Source: Legionella genomosp. 1
Lineage (GTDB): Bacteria; Pseudomonadota; Gammaproteobacteria; Legionellales; Legionellaceae
NCBI GenBank assembly: GCA_945901145.1
Contig: CAMDJY010000112.1
Location: 1 to 5,673, forward strand
Length of the DNA stretch: 5,673 bases
Direction of reading: 5' to 3'
Below, in pieces: positions 1-4,391 of the stretch. Within the stretch, counting starts at the first letter, position 1. Every line of letters starts with the position of its first letter. The notes beneath the pieces were generated by a model. The model searched no databases. It saw only the letters and a list, made by a program, of their open reading frames with translations, and was not told where the DNA came from. Position numbers and translations under genes: made by a program.

Positions 1-1
1 T

Positions 2-778
2 CGTTTCGGGGGAGATGTAAACTATAGTATTTTACTTGGAGAAAAAAGCAGTCTTCAAGTGGGTTATGGTTACCAGGGGTTAAGTATAAAGAATGTTGGT
101 ATTGTTCAACAGATTCAACGATTTGTGAATGAGTATGGTAGAGATTTTAACCAAGTGCGTCTCACCACTGGCTGGAATAGAAATAATTTAGATCAAATGC
201 CTTATCCAAATAAAGGCTTGAATCAAGAAGCAGGTCTTCTTATTGCACTGCCGGCGACGCCTGCTTCTTTTACTTTTTATAAAGCTGCATATAAAGCACG
301 TGTTTATCATCCACTTCCCAAAGGTTTTATTTTGAGTGCAATGGGTAATTTTGGGTATGGAAATACATTTAGTAATTCGGGTCTGCCATTTTATGAAAAC
401 TATTTTGCGGGGGGGATTGCACAACCTGGACAAGTTCGAGGTTATGATAGCTATTCTTTAGGTCCTTTAGACACGAATGGTCATGCGCTTGGTGCTAACT
501 TATTGATTAATGGTAGCTTAGCTACAATTTTACCTTATCCCTTGAGTCGAGATAACGTGAGAACGGCTTTATTCGTTGATGCAGGTAATGTCTTTATTCG
601 TGGAACACCGATTGCACTAAGTGGTACAAATCAAGGTCCAATGCGTTATTCTGCGGGGATTTCAGTAGATTGGCGCTCACCATTTGGACCTTTAGTGTTC
701 AGCGTTGCAAAAGCTTTAAATCCGACGCCAACTGATATAGAGCAGGTGTTTCAATTTACTGTGTCTTCAGGTTTCTAA
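2..778 (+). CDS. bamA: BamA, outer-membrane protein assembly factor (3' part)
   Basis: BamA is the barrel insertase of the BAM complex and folds beta-barrel proteins into the outer membrane. The window opens inside the gene, in frame from base 2. The 258 codons present cover most of the C-terminal 16-strand barrel; the POTRA domains lie upstream of the window. Key marks are the VRGY motif at 434-445 (the VRGF/Y signature of loop L6, which folds back into the barrel) and the final stretch WRSPFGPLVFSVAKALN. The protein ends in aromatic, alternating strand residues with terminal Phe (FQFTVSSGF), a normal beta-signal. The GTG at 59 is only an internal Val codon and should not be read as a start. 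The following skp gene fits the usual bamA-skp order. Confidence is high from the motifs and context; the only defect is truncation by the window edge. Confidence 0.95.
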   Translation, partial: RFGGDVNYSILLGEKSSLQVGYGYQGLSIKNVGIVQQIQRFVNEYGRDFNQVRLTTGWNRNNLDQMPYPNKGLNQEAGLLIALPATPASFTFYKAAYKARVYHPLPKGFILSAMGNFGYGNTFSNSGLPFYENYFAGGIAQPGQVRGYDSYSLGPLDTNGHALGANLLINGSLATILPYPLSRDNVRTALFVDAGNVFIRGTPIALSGTNQGPMRYSAGISVDWRSPFGPLVFSVAKALNPTPTDIEQVFQFTVSSGF

Positions 779-794
779 AATTTTTTTGCAGTTA

Positions 795-823
795 TCGCAA
801 CCTGAAATAAATTGTGCTAGCAT
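795..823 (+). promoter_or_regulatory. Possible sigma-70 promoter upstream of skp
   Basis: The 108-base gap between bamA and skp holds an extended -10 element, TGC followed by TAGCAT (815-823; 4 of 6 to consensus). A weak -35, TCGCAA (795-800), lies 17 bases upstream. The predicted start is near 830, leaving a leader of about 57 bases. It could give skp-fabZ-lpxA transcription independent of bamA. The -35 match is poor (3 of 6), so this is tentative. Confidence 0.3.
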
Positions 824-886
824 CTACACCCAATCAGGCGCAGTCTGAGTTGATAATCGATAAGTTTTTGAATCAGGAGTGAAATC

Positions 887-1384
887 ATGAAGCGAGTAGG
901 TAGCGTTCTTTTAGCGCTGGTCTTAATTATCAGTGGCAGTGCTTTTGCAGAGGGCACAAAAATTGGTGTAGTTGATTTGCAAAAAATCATGCAGACTTCT
1001 ACGCAGATGAAAGTCATTCAGGATAAATTAGAAAAAGAATTTAAACCGCGTCGAGATAAATTGATTGCCATGGAAGAAAGTTTAAAAAAAGACATGGAAA
1101 AATTTAAACGGGATAGTGCAGTTTTAAGTGCAACACAACGTAAAGATCTTGAAAAGAAAATTGTTGCAACACAACAGCAATTTGAGCGAGAAGGCCAGCA
1201 GTACCAGCAAGAATTGAGTACGGCACACAATGAAGCAATGGAAGATTTTTATAATAAAATCCGAGCAGCGATTGCCAAAGTGGCTAAGAGTGATTCGTAT
1301 GATCTCGTGTTTCAAAAAGATGCAGCACCTTTTAGTGTTGATACCCTTGATGTGACTGCAAAAGTGATTAAAGAAATTAAATAA
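887..1384 (+). CDS. skp: Skp/OmpH periplasmic chaperone
   Basis: Skp is a trimeric periplasmic holdase that carries unfolded outer-membrane proteins from the Sec translocon to the BAM complex. The 165-residue precursor matches the family's usual 160-170. Residues 1-21 form a signal peptide: MKR, then a hydrophobic core, then a cleavage site after AFA (mature protein begins EGTKIG). IGVVDLQKIM at about residues 25-34 is the typical first strand of the body domain. Residues of roughly 40-130 are very rich in Lys, Glu and Gln with heptad character, which fits the long coiled-coil tentacles. The C-terminal part (YDLVFQKDAAPF and after) returns to the body. The start is supported by AGGAG at 875-879, seven bases before ATG. 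Its place directly after bamA matches its role. A hairpin follows the stop codon, and fabZ rather than lpxD comes next. Confidence 0.95.
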   Translation: MKRVGSVLLALVLIISGSAFAEGTKIGVVDLQKIMQTSTQMKVIQDKLEKEFKPRRDKLIAMEESLKKDMEKFKRDSAVLSATQRKDLEKKIVATQQQFEREGQQYQQELSTAHNEAMEDFYNKIRAAIAKVAKSDSYDLVFQKDAAPFSVDTLDVTAKVIKEIK

Positions 1385-1387
1385 AGC

Positions 1388-1412
1388 TACTACCCTCAAG
1401 GTGAGGGTAGTG
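1388..1412 (+). promoter_or_regulatory. Strong intergenic hairpin without U-tract
   Basis: Bases 1389-1398 and 1402-1411 are perfect inverted repeats (core CTACCCTCA / TGAGGGTAG), giving a 10-bp stem with a 3-base loop (AGG). A T-G wobble at 1388/1412 can be added. It begins 3 bases after the skp stop and ends 25 bases before fabZ. No T run follows, so it is not a standard intrinsic terminator. It may protect the 3' end of an upstream processed mRNA, act as a processing site, or partly attenuate fabZ-lpxA. The structure is seen directly; the role is inference. Confidence 0.6.
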
Positions 1413-1436
1413 AGTCAAAAAACTTAAGGAAATTTC

Positions 1437-1895
1437 ATGAGTCATGTGGTAGATATTGGCCAAATTCTTAATCTACTACCCCACCGTTATCCTTTTCTTC
1501 TGGTTGATCGCGTACTTGATTATAAACCATTTGAATTTTTGACAGCGGTAAAAGGGGTTACGGTGAATGAGCCGTTTTTTCAAGGCCATTTTCCTGAAAA
1601 TCCTATTATGCCTGGCGTATTAATGCTGGAATCTCTTGCTCAGGCAAGTGCAATTCTCTCTAATCTCTCCCGCACGCCACAGCCAGGATATAAGTTTTTA
1701 TATTTTTTTGCGAGCATTGATAACGCAAAGTTTAAGCACGTAGTGACACCTGGCGATCAACTTCGGCTAGAAGTGAAATTGATTGGGCAAAAACGCGATT
1801 TTTGGCGGATGCGGTGTGAAGCATACGTTGGGGAGAAACTGGCTTGTTCTGCAGATTTAATGAGTGCTGCTAAGGAAGTTAAATGTGATGAGTGA
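1437..1895 (+). CDS. fabZ: FabZ, (3R)-hydroxyacyl-ACP dehydratase
   Basis: FabZ removes water from (3R)-hydroxyacyl-ACP to give trans-2-enoyl-ACP in the cytoplasmic type II fatty acid cycle. The protein is 152 residues, normal for the family, and is a single hot-dog fold. Early residues carry LLPHRYPFLLVDRV (13-26), the typical FabZ opening. The active-site segment is FQGHFPENPIMPGVLMLE, with catalytic His51 and Glu65 at the standard 14-residue spacing. FASIDNAKFKHVVTPGDQL further on is also characteristic. AAGGA at 1426-1430 lies six bases before ATG. The gene overlaps lpxA by 8 bases, so the two are very likely translationally coupled. This fits their competition for 3-hydroxyacyl-ACP. lpxD is missing immediately upstream. 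Confidence 0.97.
   Translation: MSHVVDIGQILNLLPHRYPFLLVDRVLDYKPFEFLTAVKGVTVNEPFFQGHFPENPIMPGVLMLESLAQASAILSNLSRTPQPGYKFLYFFASIDNAKFKHVVTPGDQLRLEVKLIGQKRDFWRMRCEAYVGEKLACSADLMSAAKEVKCDE
1872..1878 (+). promoter_or_regulatory. Ribosome binding site deciding the lpxA start
   Basis: AAGGAAG inside the end of fabZ lies nine bases before the ATG at 1888. It supports that start, or the adjacent GTG at 1885, over the earlier in-frame GTG at 1864, which lies upstream of this site. Confidence 0.6.
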
Positions 1896-2655
1896 GCATG
1901 CAATAATCCATCCTTCTGCACGAATTGCACCCAATGTGACGATTGGTCCGGGTACAATTATCGGTGCTGATGTTGAAATTGGTGAAGGAACCTGGATCGG
2001 CCCTCATGTCGTGATTCAGGGGCCGACAGTTATTGGTAAAAATAATAAAATTTTCCAATTTGCGTCAGTTGGCGATGAACCTCAAGACATTACTTATAAA
2101 GGCGAACCAACGTCTCTTGTGATTGGCGATCATAATATTATTCGCGAATTTTGTATGATTAGCCGTGGCACCGTTAAAGGTGGTGGATTAACTAAAATTG
2201 GTAATCATAATTTTTTTATGGCTTATTCGCACATTGGCCATGATTGTATGGTGGGTAATTATGTAACACTTGTTAATTATTCAGCTTTATCTGGTCATGT
2301 TGTGGTGGATGATTACGCAAGCATTGGGGCATATGCAGCAATTCATCAATTTTGCTTAATCGGTGCTTATGCTTTCATCGCACGTGCAACTTATGTATCG
2401 AAAGATGTATTACCTTATGTAATGATCGCGGGTCATCTAACCTCTGCTTGTGGGATTAATACTGTTGGCTTAAAACGACGGGGTTTTTCCTCTGCTGCAG
2501 TGGATATATTGCGTCGTGCTTATAAAATTATTTTTAGAAAGGGTCTGACTGTACAGCAAGCTATGGCTGAACTAGAAATTTTATTGCCAGAATGCCCAGA
2601 GGTACAGCCTTTAATTGATGCACTGAATCAATCAACACGTGGTATTGTCCGCTAG
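1888..2655 (+). CDS. lpxA: LpxA, acyl-ACP:UDP-GlcNAc O-acyltransferase
   Basis: LpxA transfers a 3-hydroxyacyl chain from ACP to UDP-N-acetylglucosamine, the first step of lipid A synthesis in the cytoplasm. The 255-residue protein begins with hexapeptide repeats of a left-handed beta-helix (APNVTI, GPGTII, GADVEI, GEGTWI). It has one hexad fewer than E. coli LpxA near the start, as I recall for Pseudomonas LpxA. HIGHDC at residues 115-120 holds the catalytic base His118 (E. coli His125). His137, His153 and Arg197-Arg198 match E. coli His144, His160 and Arg204-Arg205. The helical tail ends STRGIVR, as is typical. Two residues differ: Ser92 sits where E. coli has His99, and Arg166 sits at the acyl-chain ruler position (E. 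coli Gly173). ATG at 1888 is chosen because MSEHAIIHPSA aligns with the family N-terminus; GTG at 1885 would add one residue. The 3' end overlaps the convergent transporter gene by 24 bases. Confidence 0.95.
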   Translation: MSEHAIIHPSARIAPNVTIGPGTIIGADVEIGEGTWIGPHVVIQGPTVIGKNNKIFQFASVGDEPQDITYKGEPTSLVIGDHNIIREFCMISRGTVKGGGLTKIGNHNFFMAYSHIGHDCMVGNYVTLVNYSALSGHVVVDDYASIGAYAAIHQFCLIGAYAFIARATYVSKDVLPYVMIAGHLTSACGINTVGLKRRGFSSAAVDILRRAYKIIFRKGLTVQQAMAELEILLPECPEVQPLIDALNQSTRGIVR

Positions 2656-3795
2656 AAGAATTCTTAGTTCAATTGGATTATCAAGAGTTTTTAGGTCGTT
2701 TTGCACCCGCTGATAGAATTTATTTTTATCGGCGGGTTGTGTCGACAGGATTAAATCTAAAATAATTTTGCCATCTAAATAATGAATGACCCAAGATAAA
2801 AGTTCGGGATAGTCATGTTGCCAAGACAGCAGCAGGTGTTTTTCTAAAAAAGAACGATTGGGTAAATGCAGACAGGGAGAAGAGGTTTCATCATCTTCTG
2901 GGTCGACGTGTACAGTTACATCGCGTACATTAGGAACTTTTTGCACTAAATCATGGTGAACAATTTGCGCGATGAAGTGTCCTTCTGAAACGGAAACCCA
3001 TGGCGATACGATGATATGTAAGTCAATAAAGATATCCTGGCCCATGGTTCTGGTCCGCAGCTGATGAATTTTTTTTACGCCGTCTGTCTCTCGAACAACT
3101 TCTTCGATTTTATTAAGTTGCTCAGCATCCACGGCTGTGTCGATTAATTCTTTGATACTATTCCAACTATAAGTCACTCCCATGTGTATAATAAGCACAC
3201 CGACAATGATAGCTGCAATCGCATCTAAGTAAGGGTATCCGGCTAGGCTACCGATGAGTCCGGCTAAGACCACGAGCGAAGATGCTGCATCCGATCGATG
3301 ATGCCAGGCGTTTGCTAATAATAAGTCTGATTTAATAATGTGACTAATATGTTTAGTGTAGTAAAACAGTAATTCATTAATTATCAATGATATGATCGCA
3401 ATTGGAATGCTCCATATTTTTGGAGATTCATAGGTGCGATGAAATAACTCTTCCATCGAGTCCCACGCAATTGCTAAGCCTGTTAAAATGAGTAATAGTG
3501 CTAAAAAGAAAGTTGCGGCAGTTTCAATGCGCTGGTGCCCATAAGGATGAGAATCATCGGCATGCTGGCTGCCATATTTTGAAGCTAAAACAACGGTTGC
3601 ATCCACAACTAAGTCTGAAAATGAGTGGAGGCCATCAGCGATGAGACCATGAGAGTGAAATAATATGCCACCAGTTAATTTAGCTAAACCGAGTAATGCA
3701 TTCATCAAGGCGCCTATGAGTGTCACTTTTTTTGCGATCTGGTAGCGAGCATCAGGATTTGAGGCTGGTACATTGGTTTTAGTCTGTAGGTGCAT
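2632..3795 (-). CDS. Cation diffusion facilitator (CDF) metal exporter with C-terminal extension
   Basis: CDF proteins are dimeric inner-membrane antiporters that export divalent metals (usually Zn, also Fe, Mn or Cd) in exchange for protons. This one has 387 residues against about 300 for E. coli FieF/YiiP. Six membrane segments are visible at roughly residues 24-46, 49-71, 92-112, 127-147, 160-184 and 188-206. The transport site is HSFSD in segment 2 (His57, Asp61) and HHRSD in segment 5 (His165, Asp169). DDSHPYGHQRIE (80-91) is the usual loop signature. The cytoplasmic dimerisation domain runs from about 215 to VHVDPED at 295-301. Residues 303-387 are an extra tail of unknown function. ATG at 3795 has AAAGGCG seven bases upstream. 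The gene stands alone with its own strong promoter and converges on lpxA. The family call is firm; the metal is not certain, though a His/Asp-His/Asp site leans to zinc. Confidence 0.92.
   Translation of the reverse strand: MHLQTKTNVPASNPDARYQIAKKVTLIGALMNALLGLAKLTGGILFHSHGLIADGLHSFSDLVVDATVVLASKYGSQHADDSHPYGHQRIETAATFFLALLLILTGLAIAWDSMEELFHRTYESPKIWSIPIAIISLIINELLFYYTKHISHIIKSDLLLANAWHHRSDAASSLVVLAGLIGSLAGYPYLDAIAAIIVGVLIIHMGVTYSWNSIKELIDTAVDAEQLNKIEEVVRETDGVKKIHQLRTRTMGQDIFIDLHIIVSPWVSVSEGHFIAQIVHHDLVQKVPNVRDVTVHVDPEDDETSSPCLHLPNRSFLEKHLLLSWQHDYPELLSWVIHYLDGKIILDLILSTQPADKNKFYQRVQNDLKTLDNPIELRILLADNTTC
2705..2737. other. Imperfect stem-loop inside the CDF gene, downstream of lpxA
   Basis: ACCCGCTGATA (2705-2715) pairs with TATCGGCGGGT (2727-2737) in an 11-bp stem with one T-G wobble and an 11-base AT-rich loop. 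It lies 50 bases past the lpxA stop, within the coding region of the convergent transporter. No T run follows on either strand. It could mark or protect the 3' end of the lpxA transcript, or be chance. Confidence 0.35.
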
Positions 3796-3824
3796 ATGAA
3801 TTCGCCTTTAAAAATAATTAAATC

Positions 3825-3852
3825 ATTTTAACACAATTCCTTGACCTCTCAA
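3825..3852 (-). promoter_or_regulatory. Sigma-70 promoter of the CDF exporter gene
   Basis: Read on the minus strand, TTGAGA (3852-3847; 5 of 6) is followed after 16 bases by TAAAAT (3830-3825; 5 of 6). TGT directly upstream of the -10 makes it an extended -10. The predicted start is near 3818, giving a leader of about 22 bases with the ribosome binding site. Its -35 hexamer abuts that of the divergent tRNA promoter. Confidence 0.7.
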
Positions 3853-3869
3853 TTGCTCTTGGGTATTAT
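3841..3869 (+). promoter_or_regulatory. Sigma-70 promoter of the tRNA operon
   Basis: TTGACC (3841-3846; 5 of 6) and TATTAT (3864-3869; 5 of 6) are separated by the optimal 17 bases. The next bases, CGCG (3870-3873), form a GC-rich discriminator, a known mark of stable-RNA promoters under ppGpp control. The predicted start near 3876 lies about 20 bases before tRNA-Pro. Confidence 0.75.
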
Positions 3870-3895
3870 CGCGTTTCTGTCCTTGGACGATTGAT

Positions 3896-3972
3896 CGGGG
3901 TATAGCGCAGTCTGGTAGCGCGCCTGCTTTGGGAGCAGGATGTCGGGAGTTCGAATCTCTCTACCCCGACCA
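3896..3972 (+). tRNA. tRNA-Pro(UGG)
   Basis: This is a 77-base cloverleaf with encoded CCA. Acceptor arms CGGGGTA (3896-3902) and TACCCCG (3962-3968) pair fully, with discriminator A3969. The anticodon stem CCTGC/GCAGG encloses TTTGGGA, with anticodon TGG at 3930-3932. TTCGAAT is the T-loop. The C1-G72 pair is typical of bacterial proline tRNA. It is the first gene of the four-tRNA operon, and tRNA-Arg follows after 10 bases. Confidence 0.97.
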
Positions 3973-3982
3973 TTAATTGTAA

Positions 3983-4059
3983 GCGCCCGTAGCTCATCTG
4001 GATAGAGCATCGGCCTTCTAAGCCGAGGGTAGCAGGTTCGAATCCTGCCGGGCGTACCA
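3983..4059 (+). tRNA. tRNA-Arg(UCU)
   Basis: This is a 77-base tRNA with encoded CCA (4057-4059). Acceptor GCGCCCG (3983-3989) pairs with CGGGCGT (4049-4055), leaving a G1-U72 wobble. The discriminator is A4056. The anticodon stem TCGGC/GCCGA encloses CTTCTAA, with anticodon TCT at 4017-4019, so it reads AGA and probably AGG. The T-arm is GCAGG-TTCGAAT-CCTGC. Confidence 0.97.
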
Positions 4060-4093
4060 AAAAGGAGCCCCAAGCAGTGTTCGTAAGTGTGAT

Positions 4094-4170
4094 GGTGGAC
4101 GTAGCTCAGTTGGTAGAGCCCCGGGTTGTGATCCCGGTTGTCGTGGGTTCGAGCCCCATCGTTCACCCCA
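4094..4170 (+). tRNA. tRNA-His(GUG)
   Basis: This is a 77-base tRNA with encoded CCA (4168-4170). The acceptor has eight pairs because of the encoded extra G at position -1 (G4094 opposite C4167), the identity element of bacterial histidine tRNA. GGTGGACG (4094-4101) pairs with CGTTCACC (4160-4167) with one G-U. The anticodon stem CCGGG/CCCGG encloses TTGTGAT, with anticodon GTG at 4128-4130. It lies 34 bases after tRNA-Arg. Confidence 0.97.
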
Positions 4171-4177
4171 GTGTTTT

Positions 4178-4198
4178 CAAACCTTAAAGTTTGTTTTT
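4178..4198 (+). terminator. Weak possible terminator after tRNA-His
   Basis: CAAAC (4178-4182) and GTTTG (4189-4193) can form a 5-bp stem with a 6-base loop, followed by five T (4194-4198). The stem is short and AT-rich, so termination would be partial at best. It lies in the 81-base gap before tRNA-Leu, where no convincing new promoter is seen. It may instead be a processing region. Confidence 0.3.
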
Positions 4199-4251
4199 AT
4201 TACATGATTCTTTACAGAACAAGCTTACTGTTTAGCAGTTACATTCAGTTT

Positions 4252-4336
4252 GCGAAAGTGGCGGAATTGGTAGACGCACTGGATTTAGGTTCCAGCGGGG
4301 TGACCCGTGAGAGTTCGAGTCTCTCCTTTCGTACCA
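4252..4336 (+). tRNA. tRNA-Leu(UAG)
   Basis: This is an 85-base class II tRNA with encoded CCA (4334-4336). Acceptor GCGAAAG (4252-4258) pairs with CTTTCGT (4326-4332), leaving a G1-U72 wobble. The discriminator is A4333, the leucine identity base. The anticodon stem CTGGA/TCCAG encloses TTTAGGT, with anticodon TAG at 4286-4288 for CUN codons. The long variable arm is CGGG-GTGA-CCCG (4296-4307), a stem with a GNRA-type loop. The T-arm is GAGAG-TTCGAGT-CTCTC. It is the last tRNA of the cluster, 55 bases before tig. Confidence 0.97.
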
Positions 4337-4379
4337 TTATACCTTTGTTTGTTTTCGTTAAATTAATTATATCTCCTGT

Positions 4380-4386
4380 GAGGTGA
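4380..4386 (+). promoter_or_regulatory. Ribosome binding site of tig
   Basis: GAGGTGA lies five bases before the ATG at 4392 and fixes the tig start. A weak promoter-like pair, TTGTTT (4345-4350) and TATATC (4368-4373) with 17-base spacing, lies upstream. It would start transcription almost on this site, so I do not call it. Confidence 0.75.
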
Positions 4387-4391
4387 ACTAG

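Noticed and set aside
188..433. Minus-strand frame of 81 residues inside bamA
   Set aside because: It is a shadow of the bamA coding frame, with no recognisable domain and no ribosome binding site.
797..827. Sigma-E type promoter upstream of skp (GCAACCT ... TCTAC)
   Set aside because: The spacer is about 19 bases, longer than sigma-E promoters allow, and the -35 match is weak.
817..1399. Minus-strand frames antisense to skp
   Set aside because: The cysteine-, serine- and phenylalanine-rich composition is what the antisense of a Lys/Glu/Gln-rich coiled coil gives. They have no domain signals.
1864..1887. Earlier GTG start for lpxA at 1864
   Set aside because: It adds MLLRKLNV, which has no counterpart in LpxA, and it lies upstream of the AAGGAAG site that serves the start at 1888.
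1757..1957. Minus-strand frame across the fabZ-lpxA junction
   Set aside because: It is a shadow of two solid overlapping genes and has no independent support.
2656..2665. AAGAATTCTT palindrome just after lpxA
   Set aside because: It is a short AT-rich palindrome with no loop or T-tract and is likely chance.
3849..4166. Minus-strand open frames (105 and 64 residues) across the tRNA genes
   Set aside because: They are antisense translations of tRNA-Pro, tRNA-Arg and tRNA-His. Strings such as GRIRTCYP and RPAGFEPATLGLE are well-known false proteins made from tRNA loci.
4211..4238. Separate promoter for tRNA-Leu (TTTACA at 4211-4216)
   Set aside because: No good -10 lies at the right distance; TAGCAG matches only 3 of 6.
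4138..4386. Plus-strand open frame of 82 residues over tRNA-Leu
   Set aside because: AKVAELVDALDLGSSG is the familiar false protein read from leucine tRNA genes. It has no upstream ribosome binding site and lies on a clear tRNA.
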